In this document: positions 44,401 to 51,475 of the stretch, piece by piece
Position numbering within the stretch: position 1 is the stretch's first letter
How the letters are laid out: every line of letters starts with the position of its first letter
Assembly (NCBI GenBank): GCA_030549495.1
Contig: JAUIRK010000306.1
Location: 372,001-436,000, forward strand
Source: Nectonema munidae
Lineage: Eukaryota; Nematomorpha; Nectonematoida; Nectonematidae
Direction: 5' to 3'
Length of the DNA stretch: 64,000 bases
Notes under the pieces: model-generated
Database searches by the model: none
What the model was told of the DNA's origin: nothing
What the model saw: only the letters and a program-made list of their open reading frames with translations
Translations under genes and position numbers: made by a program

Positions 44401-47215
44401 TAGGTAGTTACCATTTGTTCGAGATCCTATTACTTCATCCGAGCCACGGAAAGGTAAACCACGCTCAGACAGAAAACGAACAATTGAAGAAGTTTGATCA
44501 TGGCATCCTTATGAACTGCACTTTTTTCGTGTCGAGAAACACAATAAGACGCGTGTTTCCAATTTGTGTAGCCTTGTTTTCCAAAATGTGTGCCGTCGGT
44601 CATCAATATACACGCAAAACAGAACAATGCACGCTGTGATGGGGAGTAGCAGAGCCAAGTTCGAGAATGTTTCTGTCTTGTGAGATCATGCATGTATGTG
44701 AACAAACTTTTGTTGCATTGTCTTTTATAATTTTCTCCTTGATATTTAATAGATGATTCCCTGAAATCCGCTTCTATATTTCTACACTCACTACTTCCTT
44801 TTGCCGCCCAAAATTCTCTTATACTTTCTGAAATAGAATCTGCCACAACCCTAAGTCACATGAATATGGATCGGTAGAATTGAACGTACTATTTGATTCT
44901 AAAAATTCATTAGTTATCATGGGTTCTTCTAACACTATTGTCGGATTCTCATTTGTAGTTGTGGCATTATTATTATCAGTGGAGTGGCATGTGGCATCTT
45001 TGTCATGCTGTGCTGGTAATTGTGAATCTGTAATAGTGGATTTAAGGCCGAGCTCAACTACATCGACATTTTCAGACTTTGGCAAAAAGATATTTGATAT
45101 TTTTGGAACTTTGCTCAAAACTTCACTTTCTCGTGCTTCGCGTCTTTGTTTCATTTTTCTTTTTACAGATAATTACGATTTTTTCCCCTTTCACGAAATA
45201 CACCACTTGTAAAACTAATCTTTTTATTTATCTAAAACGTTTAAACAAAAAATAGCATCATTTTTATTTTTTTGTAATAAAAAAATTAGTAGCTTACTCA
45301 CAGGCGTCTGCAAAGAGGGTGGCAAAATAAGCATTTGCCTTCCTCTGGAAAAATGTAAAAAATTTTCGAATGTATAAAATGTATCAAAAATAATCAAATA
45401 TCTAAATGCATAAGATGCATTAGTATCAAGAAAATAAACAAAAAAAATATGATCTAATTAATACATTTTATATAGGCATCTGGGAGAAGGGCTGTAAACC
45501 CAGAAGGAGGAGAAGGGCAAAGCCGCCTAAAAAAGTTTCCCCCTCATTCGTCCAAAAATACTTTTTTTCTTCATGCTTGTAAGGCCTATTTTAGCATAAC
45601 CTTTTCAAATTTGCATGTCAATATAGATTATAGAAAGAAATTAATGATTTATCTACATTTCCACTTTTATTTATTTCTTTCTTATTTTCTTTTTTTCAAC
45701 TTGTTTATTTTCTATAAGCACATCATACATTCTGTTTTATTTTTTTTTGATAATGATGAGCTAACACACGATCAATAATGTAAACAAAAATATATAATTC
45801 TATTTCTATATATCGTTGACGATACACACATATACTCTTTTCAAACCTATCATACCATAGCAATGTTTTATAGCAATAAGACTTAATACATCCCACTATA
45901 TCTAAATTGTGTAAAATATTCACGTATTGTGTCCCCATACACAACCGAGTTTGATAAGAGCGCAGATCTTGGAACGGTTTATACCCAATTTCTATCCAGC
46001 CTCTGTCAAAACCTCATATTGCAATATGATTACGTTGGTATTTAATTAACTTACAATACTCTCCTTAATCATTAATCTTTGAAAAAAAAATTATAAACAA
46101 ATTTATTTTGATAGTGAAACCATATTCAAAAAATTTAGATTTTCAAAAAACTAAACAAGTTAAAAAAAAAGTAAAAAATTACTTACTTTTCAGGGTAAAC
46201 TAAATATAAAGATATCGGAAAATATTAAAAAATTTTAAATTTAATCTTTGCCCCCCTCTTCAAATAAATTTTCTGGACACACCCTTGCCTGGAAGCATGT
46301 ATTATTATCATAATATAAAAAATGCATGTTTTTGAATAAAAATCACATTATTTGTTTCACAAATTATTACATTATTTTTATATTGAAAAAAAAAGTTTGC
46401 CCCTCCCTACATTTTTTTTGCGGACGTCCATGCGCCTTGTATAAACAAACAAAGAAACACTTACAAAATTCAAACGTTGCAAATCACAGATAAAGATAAT
46501 GTCAGGCAGGAATAAACTTGAAGAGAGAAGAAAATGAAAAGACAAAAATTACGTCATTCTATTTTGAAGCTCTTTGACAATTTTTGAACAATCAATCAAA
46601 CTTCTCTTCTTTATTATCTTTGTTATATTTAAATCAATATTATGTATTATGTATTCAATATAATTGCTATATGCTTTATTAAATATCAAAGCTTCTTGCG
46701 GGGCCCGTGGCATAAGCCACTTCAGCCACTAGGTTAATCCGGGCCTGACTGGTATTTTTATTTTGGAGTATCTTTCTCTTAGGGTCATTGTTAACAAAAA
46801 CTTACGAGTTAAATCTACTGGAAGCTATAGGTTAAAGCGCTAATTTTTTTGCTTTTTACCTCTCGATCATTTAGTTTATAAATAACTCCGCCACGAGAAG
46901 TCAGATGTAGAGATTCGCTGTTTGAAATGCTGATCTTATAAGACATTTCTAGAAGGATTAGAGCTTATCCTTATCCCATGCCTTGGCTTTAACAGCATTA
47001 GAAATGTATATAAACTATAATCATACACTTTTTAAAAAGAAATAGCATCGTCATAAGTTGATTTTTATTATGTAAAATATCCTTTTTTTTTTTAGATATT
47101 TTTTATTGATCCCGGATTCTATCGAAAATTAGACGAAATGATAAAAGCAGATCTTTCTAACAACTATGCACTAGAAGTTATGGTGCCAGATGAAACCAAG
47201 GATACAAAAAATTAA
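23352..47215 (+). CDS. SBDS: SBDS ribosome maturation factor, five exons over 24 kb
   Basis: The joined exons 23352-23479, 23543-23672, 29695-29895, 36653-36823 and 47096-47215 encode 249 residues, against 250 in human SBDS. The protein starts [18 protein letters not shown] and contains [43 protein letters not shown] and [15 protein letters not shown]. With the GTPase EFL1, SBDS releases eIF6 (TIF6) from pre-60S subunits in the cytoplasm. The three domains run about 1-95 (FYSH), 96-170 and 171-249. All introns are GT...AG: intron 1 is 63 bp, intron 2 6,022, intron 3 6,757 and intron 4 10,272. The last three are filled with transposons. No disabling change is visible in any exon, so the gene looks functional. 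Confidence 0.95.
23543..23672 (+). CDS. SBDS: SBDS exon 2
   Basis: 130 bp. The acceptor is TTGTTATAG and the first base completes codon 43 (Ile). It encodes [10 protein letters not shown] to NQLEICKE, the rest of the FYSH domain core. The donor GAG|GTTTTTTT is weak. The corresponding human donor, c.258+2, is the classic disease site. Confidence 0.95.
26254..26460 (-). pseudogene. hAT transposase C-terminal fragment
   Basis: A 68-residue frame with [20 protein letters not shown], then [20 protein letters not shown]: the hAT dimerisation domain, where W.W..N and S.ER.FS.aG are diagnostic. The rest of the transposase is absent. It abuts a LINE fragment on its 5' side. Confidence 0.8.
26470..27300 (-). 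mobile_element. LINE fragment (CR1/Jockey-like ORF2)
   Basis: Minus-strand frames in order: [14 protein letters not shown] (about 27250), [19 protein letters not shown] (the PW..E linker between endonuclease and RT), [19 protein letters not shown] (26944-26663, RT start, K..G.D block degraded), then [18 protein letters not shown] (about 26640). The order and spacing fit a non-LTR ORF2 middle section. Frames shift at least three times. It lies within SBDS intron 2. Confidence 0.7.
27620..28330 (-). mobile_element. Penelope-like element fragment (RT end and GIY-YIG)
   Basis: The minus-strand frame 28294-28088 has [20 protein letters not shown], the conserved stretch after the RT of Penelope-like elements. 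Frame 27922-27620 has [20 protein letters not shown], resembling the start of the linked GIY-YIG endonuclease (Y.I.C..C...Y.G), although the second part is degraded. It is a dead fragment within SBDS intron 2. Confidence 0.6.
29695..29895 (+). CDS. SBDS: SBDS exon 3
   Basis: 201 bp, in phase on both sides. The acceptor is GCTTTAG|ATT and the donor CAACAA|GTAAAG. It encodes [20 protein letters not shown] through NKSNKQQ, the first half of the central helical domain. Length and position equal those of human exon 3. Confidence 0.95.
30654..31490 (+). repeat. tRNA-headed dispersed repeat, copy 1
   Basis: About 840 bp highly similar to 62960-64000 in the same orientation. The head (GGTTGAGATGATGGACTCAG) corresponds to an A-box-like region in copy 2, and the body includes CATAAGAGAGAAAGGAGAC, AATTCTGACAGCTGTCATAA and ATATCTCTGCTCAAATATTA. 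It is probably a SINE or SINE-headed composite. It lies in SBDS intron 3. Confidence 0.75.
31838..31920. repeat. Degenerate ~22-bp tandem repeat
   Basis: About four units of a GAGAGCTTGAGTGAGAGAA-type motif (GAGAGCTTGAACAAGAGAA, GAGAGCTTGAGTGAAAGAA, GAGAGCCTAAGTGAGAGAA, then GCGAGCTTCTT). Confidence 0.75.
33644..35801 (+). mobile_element. hAT transposon with perfect 8-bp target duplication
   Basis: A 2,158-bp element in SBDS intron 3. The ends CAGGGCTTTGAAGCC and (reverse complement) CAGGGCTTCGGAGCC match at 13 of 15 bases. The flanks at 33636-33643 and 35802-35809 are both CTAGTGAG. Subterminal AGCCGGAGCC repeats occur at both ends. Inside is a BED-finger hAT transposase in three frames. 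A large internal part of the transposase is deleted, so this is a defective derivative, but the perfect duplication and recognisable ends suggest moderate age. Confidence 0.92.
34105..35522 (+). pseudogene. BED-finger hAT transposase, internally deleted
   Basis: Frame 1 (34105-34383) encodes a BED-type finger: [13 protein letters not shown] and [13 protein letters not shown]. It ends in an ATGA overlap with frame 2 (34380-35237), which is probably an ancestral in-frame join broken by one indel. Frame 2 has [20 protein letters not shown] (first catalytic Asp), [16 protein letters not shown] (second Asp region) and [13 protein letters not shown]. It stops after SGKV, where an active protein would continue into the TRW region. 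The C-terminal frame (35301-35522) has [18 protein letters not shown], the dimerisation motif. About 200 or more residues are missing between the last two. Confidence 0.88.
36653..36823 (+). CDS. SBDS: SBDS exon 4
   Basis: 171 bp, in phase. The acceptor is ATTTATTTAG|GCA and the donor GAAATG|GTATTT. It encodes [20 protein letters not shown], then [17 protein letters not shown], through NELEM. It is two codons longer than human exon 4, in the [12 protein letters not shown] loop region. Confidence 0.95.
38928..39122 (+). CDS. N-terminal frame of piggyBac copy 2, unrecognised module
   Basis: 64 codons from ATG ([17 protein letters not shown]). They contain [20 protein letters not shown], then [17 protein letters not shown], a strand-rich pattern suggesting a small beta module, with likely continuation ([13 protein letters not shown]) past a stop. 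It follows a possible splice acceptor (TTTTTTTGTAG at about 38876-38886). It lies inside the TTAA boundaries, so it probably belongs to the transposon. I do not recognise the domain. It is not the usual acidic piggyBac N-terminus. Confidence 0.45.
   Translation: MYRKGDLVSAKAFLFDDMKVPLKERWSYNRFGKSHNSAKVYGIVKEVQAYGVHVTREDGHDSII
39200..41095. mobile_element. GC-rich retroelement fossil (LTR/DIRS-kin RT-RNase H), two opposed pieces
   Basis: A markedly GC-rich block in AT-rich surroundings. The left piece (about 39200-40440, plus strand) carries a reverse transcriptase with a TRLVADF block, LPMGACFSP and YLDDFLI. The right piece (about 40440-41095, minus strand) carries the end of an RT (FLGAQLH) and an RNase H-like region (YVNASL, then [14 protein letters not shown]). 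The two therefore lie tail to tail and represent two partial copies or one rearranged copy. The family is LTR-kin, with DIRS-like most likely. The element is broken, with several breaks, and no terminal repeats were identified. It is younger than the piggyBac copy that contains it. Confidence 0.6.
41099..41296 (+). pseudogene. piggyBac Cys-rich C-terminal domain (copy 2)
   Basis: The frame reads [19 protein letters not shown], then [20 protein letters not shown]. This is the C-x3-C, C-x2-C, LC...F..(Y/F)H zinc-binding domain at the end of many piggyBac transposases (PGBD4-like). In the parent protein it contacts transposon-end DNA. It begins directly at the edge of the GC-rich insertion. Confidence 0.82.
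42225..42330 (+). repeat. Repeat family R, copy 3, left half
   Basis: TGTTTTACAGCCGGGTGTCG, TTCCTGACGCAAACCATTTT and CACACACAAGACAG match 16615-16700. The copy is interrupted by the hAT element at 42331-46751 and resumes at 46752. Confidence 0.65.
42644..45154 (-). pseudogene. hAT transposase, ZMYM1/TTF-finger type, nearly complete but broken
   Basis: Frames in N-to-C order. 45154-44819 is an unstructured N-terminus ending [10 protein letters not shown]. 44846-44430 is a TTF-type zinc finger region ([20 protein letters not shown], then [15 protein letters not shown]). 44277-43891 is the catalytic fold start ([19 protein letters not shown] with the first Asp, then [14 protein letters not shown] and CAAHSLNLV). 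43874-43383 includes [12 protein letters not shown] and the helical insertion. 43321-42644 is the dimerisation end ([20 protein letters not shown]). It matches the DUF4371/hAT_C architecture of ZMYM1-like proteins. About four frame breaks separate otherwise well preserved blocks, so inactivation is not very old. Confidence 0.88.
45295..46440. mobile_element. Probable non-autonomous hAT insertion(s) inside the larger hAT
   Basis: The left end CAGGCGTCTGCAAAGAGGG and the reverse complement of the right end, CAAGGCGCATGGACGTCCGC followed by AAAAA, share a degenerate pattern. Internal AGGGCAAAG and GAGGGGGGCAAAG stretches suggest more than one insertion. No target duplications were confirmed. Confidence 0.35.
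46752..47010 (+). repeat. Repeat family R, copy 3, right half
   Basis: Continues the copy at 42225-42330. TCGATCATTTAGTTTATAAA, AACTCCGCCACGAGAAG and GGATTAGAGCTTATCCTTAT match 16795-16935. It ends about 85 bp before SBDS exon 5. Confidence 0.65.
47096..47215 (+). CDS. SBDS: SBDS exon 5 (terminal)
   Basis: 120 bp including TAA. The acceptor is a long T-run, TTTTTTTTTTTAG|ATA. It encodes [20 protein letters not shown], then [19 protein letters not shown]. The acidic C-terminal tail of human SBDS (EEGDEKFE) is only partly conserved. Confidence 0.95.
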   Translation: MFFIDPGFYRKLDEMIKADLSNNYALEVMVPDETKDTKN

Positions 47216-47267
47216 ATTTATTCTTATCTTCAATATAATATTTATGATGAGCACAAATATTTTTATG

Positions 47268-47273
47268 AATAAA
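47268..47273 (+). promoter_or_regulatory. SBDS: SBDS polyadenylation signal
   Basis: A canonical AATAAA 53 bp after the stop codon, followed by a T-rich stretch. A short 3' UTR is expected. Confidence 0.65.
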
Positions 47274-47957
47274 TTTTTGCCAATATTGTTAAACTATTTC
47301 TCTATTTATCTTACTTCGAATTTTGGTCTCTAGTTCATACGTGCCTGTTGAATATTTTTAAGATAGAATGTTTATCTAGTTTTTGCTCTACAATATCTTT
47401 TAAATATCTATACCAAAAATTATAATGAGAAGTTTCAATCAAATGCAAAAATAAAAATGTTATTCTTCACTTTATTTTATTAAATTCATGAAACCAGGTT
47501 TATTATATAGCCAAACCTGCTTTAAAAAGCAAGCATCTGTCTATAACGACCAGTTTCAATTCTTTCCAACGAATCCTGATTGAACTTATTCGTTCACAAA
47601 GACCACTTTTAATGCCTCCCATAAGTCGTCTCTTAACCCTTCCAGGCATTGGTTTTCTAAAATTAATCGTTTACTTTCTTTTTCAATTTTATATAACTTA
47701 AACAGAAAAATTTTATTTTATGAGACACTGGTGTCCAATCGTGCCTGAAAGGGTTAATAAAAGTTTAACTGTAATTGAAATCTTACATATTAGTGAAAAA
47801 ATATATCAATTTTTAAAACAACATTTTGACTTCAAATTTTCTTATGCAATAAAAAAATAGTTACCGACTTTTTTATTTTTTTAGTCCCCCTTTCAGTCTA
47901 AGAATTTGCTGATCAAAAATTATGCTAAACTAATTTAAGTATATTTAAAATATGAAT
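47274..47957. other. Gene-free spacer between SBDS and tRNA-Ile
   Basis: AT-rich. A stretch at about 47515-47645 (CCAAACCTGCTTTAAAAAGC, then TCTATAACGACCAG) resembles a pogo/Tigger-type end. No partner end was identified. Confidence 0.35.
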
Positions 47958-48030
47958 GGCCAAGACGGGGATCGAACCCGCGACATTCGCGTTATTAGCA
48001 CGACGCTCTAACCAACTGAGCTACCCGGCC
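47958..48030 (-). tRNA. tRNA-Ile, anticodon AAT
   Basis: 73 nt on the minus strand. All parts are present: acceptor GGCCGGG paired with CTTGGCC (two G-U pairs), D-arm TAGCTCAGTTGGTTAGAGC (A box), anticodon stem TCGTG/CGCGA closing a CTAATAA loop, and T-arm GCGGGTTCGATCCCCGT (B box). The anticodon stem keeps pairing despite differences from the human gene. A TTTT terminator lies just downstream on the minus strand (plus-strand AAAA at 47947-47950). No intron. It looks functional. Confidence 0.95.
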
Positions 48031-48430
48031 GTTTTATTGAATCGTTATTGAGTATATAATATAAATAAAAATTTTTAATTTAATTTCCCCCACTTCTGGT
48101 CTTCTTCAGATAAACACAACCATTAAATGTAAAGAGTAGAAAACAAGGAACAGAGAATTAGAAAGAAATATTACTATTATAGAATTATAAGAATCCCAAA
48201 CGAACTTAACATTCTTTTCTAATTAGATCAAATATCTACGTAAAGCTTAGCGCCATTGACTGCTATTTGGTCAATTCATTGGCATAAAAATAACCAAATT
48301 TACTCGGACATCTCAATTGAATAAAACCAACACGCCAACTTTATAAATACTTCGTATATACAAATATACCCACAAGATTTTTTAACACATCGGAGCAACC
48401 AATATGGAATGGTAATAATCTGGGATACCA
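48031..48430. other. Gene-free spacer
   Basis: AT-rich DNA upstream of the tRNA gene. It may include the 5' part of the following LINE fragment, but no RT motif is recognisable before about 48440. Confidence 0.3.
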
Positions 48431-48439
48431 AAAAAATGA

Positions 48440-49073
48440 TTGCAGTAGAGATAAAATAAAATCACCCTCATTTCTGAATTATGCAGATGATTTAACCTTG
48501 GTATTGAGACTTAATCGTTCCACTCTTTCAAAATTTTCAAATTATAATCAATACTAGCCGGTCCCCTGGTCGTTCAGGGTTCGCTCGAAACAGTGTTTCT
48601 CGCTACGCTCGAAACATAGGATCATTGGTAGGGTGTATTTTTTATATGGTCTGATGAGTTGCTAATGGTGTTATATGGTGTGGTGGTGAGTTATTTGTTT
48701 TTAACATAGTTGTATCTTTTGTAGCGACAGACACACACACAGACGCTAGCCTATTATTATATAGATATTGATACGTGTACGAAGTCCACAGAATATTGGT
48801 GTTATTTGAACGGATTAACTATCAACAAGTCAAAGTCCAAAGGAATTATTTTTCACGAAGTAGACATTTATTATCAATCAATAACAATTTAAATTTTAAG
48901 CTGATAAATACTTTCAATTTGTTGGTTCTCATTGTAAACAATAGACTAAAGTAGGATAATCACATTGACCACATTTCACTAAGACTCGATCTTTTCATTT
49001 CAATCTTAAAATTATCAAGAAATATTTCTCGACAAAAATCAAGCTCATTCCTTCCACAATTATACTACAGCAT
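48440..49073 (+). mobile_element. LINE reverse-transcriptase fragment, interrupted
   Basis: The plus-strand frame reads KNDCSRDKIKSPSFLNYADD, with the LTLVLRL continuation at about 48450-48500: the catalytic YADD box and the following strand. After about 220 bp of foreign sequence the protein resumes with STEYWCYLNGLTINKSKSK, then GIIF (about 48785-48850). Its 3' side ends at the hairpin element at 49074. Clade not determined. Confidence 0.6.
48553..48773. mobile_element. Small insertion splitting the LINE, unknown class
   Basis: Starts ACTAGCCGGTCCCCTGGTCG and ends near GCTAGCCTATTATTATATAG. The CTAGC near each end and the RT protein resuming afterwards show it is an insertion. The form resembles short repeats with a TACTAGC start and a TTATTATATAGAT end seen in many arthropods. 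No target duplication was confirmed. Confidence 0.4.
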
Positions 49074-49273
49074 AATCGAAAAATGTTCAAATCAAAAAAT
49101 ATTTATTCTTTTTAAATATATCGTTGGCTCCCATTACTTTTAGTTTCGTATGTGCATAATTTGATAAAAATTAATTATTAAAGACTAGGTTTATCTTTCA
49201 ATTTTAAAAGTAAGGGGAGCCAACGATATATTTAAAAAGAATAAATATTTTTTGATTTGAACATTTTTCGATT
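49074..49273. mobile_element. 200-bp hairpin MITE with ~69-bp inverted arms
   Basis: The left arm begins AATCGAAAAATGTTCAAATC and continues through ATATATCGTTGGCTCCC. The right arm is its almost exact inverse complement (only one clear mismatch in about 69 bases) across a ~60-bp loop. The arms are far longer than typical terminal repeats, so the element would fold into a long hairpin. The high arm identity implies a young age or gene conversion. The superfamily is unclear because no target duplication is visible. Confidence 0.85.
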
Positions 49274-50029
49274 CTTTGATTATTCGACAAATATAATATT
49301 TAAAATCGTGCAAATTGCAAAGTATAAGTAATAACTTTTGTAACATCGTATGAGGTAGCAAAATATGAACAGAAAGTTTGATATTTTTTGATTTTTTAAA
49401 GAATATTTTTCGATTCTTTGATTACAGAATTTTATTTTGATTATTTGACAAATAAAATATTTAAAATCGTGCAAATTGCAAAGTATAGGTAATAACTTTT
49501 GTAACATCGTATGAGGTAGCAAAATATGAACAGAAAGTTTGATATTTTTTGATTTTTTAAAGAATATTTTTCGATTATTTGATTACAGAATTTTATTTTG
49601 ATTATTTGATAAAATATATTATATAGGTTGGAGATGAATTATCGCGGTATACAGGTTGGAGATGAACCAACTTAGTATACAGGTATAATGTATATAGGTA
49701 ATAACTTATGTAGCATCGTCTCCCCGAATGAGGTATATCAAATCTTACATCTAGCAGAATGTGAACTGAAAGTTGAACATTGTCTCCCAAGTTATTTGTA
49801 CATGTAATAGAAACCATTGTAGTATACAGGTTGAAGATGAATCATCGTAGTATACAGGTTGGAGATGAATCATCGTAGTATACAGGTTGGAGATGAATCA
49901 TTGTAGTATATAGTTTAGAGATGAATCATCGTAGAATACAGGATGGAGAAGAATCATCGTAATATACGGGTTGGAGATAACACGCAAGTTGTCTACCCGC
50001 GTTCAACCGTACAGGTTATGGGAATATAT
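49264..50029. repeat. Satellite-bearing repeat, left arm (arm 1)
   Basis: Outer part: two copies of a ~162-bp unit (TTTTTCGATTCTTTGATT, then TTTAAAATCGTGCAAATTGC and GAGGTAGCAAAATATGAACA). Inner part: about eight units of a 28-bp tandem motif with core TACAGGTTGGAGATGAATCA. It ends GTCTACCCGCGTTCAACCGT plus ACAGGT. It is the inverse of 53617-54203, which carries one 162-bp unit fewer. Short frames here are artefacts. Confidence 0.88.
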
Positions 50030-50473
50030 TATTACATATTAGAGAAGAGTTTTCTAAACTCTTTATACTGAAAAAATATTTCTTCAAATATATTACTGTT
50101 TTAGTTTAAAATGCATCCCTTATCTGTTAATTAATGGTATGAAGCACAAGTTATAAGCGTTTTAATATTTGACTAAAATTTAAGCTAGGAACACTACAAA
50201 TAAACTAAGCGTACACTAGCCCGATAAAATAAACCACACACGCGTGCTAAAGATGTGGTGACGCGTATGCGAGATAAGAATTCACTGCGCTCACAAACGC
50301 GTAATGCAACATGTGTTCATCTTTCTTCGCATAGTTATGCTCTAAAATCAATCAATAATGTGATTTATTCTTCGCACACTGTCGGTATAAATATAACGAA
50401 TGCCCTTCGTTAAAAATTAGAAAGGTTGTATCTAAACTAAATAAAAGTAGACTACGATTATCAAACAAAACTA

Positions 50474-51152
50474 GTACATTTAATCGACATTTTCACTTGA
50501 AAAATAATTTAAAATTTATTAGAAAAATATTATACTGACCTATACTACTGACCCATAAAAAGTAAAAAATATATATTAATTTTCGACAGTTTTATTTAAC
50601 TATGACATTTTAAAATGTTAAAACCCATATTCTACCTTTGTGAATATAAAATTTTGAAGAAATAATATATAAACTCATCACGTTAATTATTGGTATTTTT
50701 TGAAACTAGATAAAAGTTGACTGACCTCACCTAAAAGCGAATTTTGGAAAAATAAAAATATATTTATTTGTAAAACCTAGCCTATTTTACCCACAAAGAG
50801 TATAGCTTCAAATCTTGTACATTCGATCAACATTTTTCACTTTAAAAATAATTTTAAATTTATTAGAAAAACATTATACTGACCTGTACTACTGACCCAT
50901 AAAAAGTAAAAAATATATATTAATTTTCGACAGTTTTCTTCAACTATGAAATTTTAAAATGTAAAAAATCATATTTTACCTTTGTGAATATAAAATATTG
51001 AAAAAATATTATATAAATTAAGAACGTTAATTATTATTGGTATTTTTTGAAACTAGATAAAACTTGACTGACCTCACATAAAAGCAGATTTTGGAAAAAT
51101 GAAAATATATTTATTTGTATAACCCAGCCTATGTTAACCACAAAGAGTATAC
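50474..51152. repeat. Tandem duplication, ~343-bp unit, two copies
   Basis: Copy 1 at about 50474-50816 and copy 2 at about 50817-51152 share GACCCATAAAAAGTAAAAAA, TTAATTTTCGACAGTTTT and GGTATTTTTTGAAACTAGAT. They have diverged by scattered substitutions and small indels, so this duplication is older than that at 6395-6613. Confidence 0.85.
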
Positions 51153-51427
51153 CTTTCCAATGATATCATTTTCATTCAATTTTTTTTAAAAATCTTCACA
51201 TTATGCTTAAATAAAAAGGTGGTCCGTAATTTTTTCAAAAATTTAGACAAAATTTTTCGAAGTAAAGTCCATTTATTAAAATTTGTTAAAACTTTTGCAA
51301 AAATAAATTATTCTAGAGTATGTAGCAAACGATAAGCTTTCTAATGATATATATATCATGAAAAAGAAATATTGAAAAACAGTTTAATTCTTTCTTCAAA
51401 TCAAACAAGTAAAAATTTTCAAAAAGT

Positions 51428-51434
51428 AGTATTG

Positions 51435-51475
<41 letters not shown>
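51428..51475. repeat. (ATT)n microsatellite
   Basis: About fourteen uninterrupted TTA/ATT units. Confidence 0.9.

Larger units (their letters stand above)
42331..46751 (-). mobile_element. Large hAT transposon (ZMYM1-like transposase), nested in repeat R
   Basis: The terminal sequence CAGGTAGGGCCGGATTAA and the reverse complement of the right end, CAGTCAGGCCCGGATTAA, match at 15 of 18 bases. The flanking octamers (ACACAAGA and GTATTTTT) do not match. The transposase is on the minus strand at 42644-45154. The 5' side (45295-46440) holds further mobile sequence with GAGGGGGGCAAAG-like and AAGGCGCATGGACGTCCGCA-like ends, probably one or two non-autonomous hATs inserted into this one. The element interrupts repeat R, whose halves align across the gap with 16605-16965. 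It lies in SBDS intron 4, antisense to the gene. Confidence 0.85.
36824..47095 (+). other. SBDS intron 4 (10.3 kb) and its contents
   Basis: Contains about 1.6 kb of unrecognised DNA (with a 55-codon frame at about 37190-37353 reading [17 protein letters not shown], of unknown origin), a TTAA-bounded piggyBac (38419-41524) holding a GC-rich fossil, 580 bp of AT-rich DNA, a copy of repeat R split by a hAT element (42225-42330 and 46752-47010), and the hAT itself (42331-46751). More than 70 percent of the intron is recognisable transposon. Confidence 0.65.

Noticed and set aside
45723-45944. 73-codon frame (minus)
   Set aside because: Lies in non-coding sequence inside the larger hAT and has no family motif.
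49828-49990. Regularly spaced 28-bp repeats that might look like a CRISPR array
   Set aside because: The units are head-to-tail with no unique spacers, the host is a eukaryote, and the same units occur inverted at 53630-53830. It is a minisatellite within a dispersed repeat.
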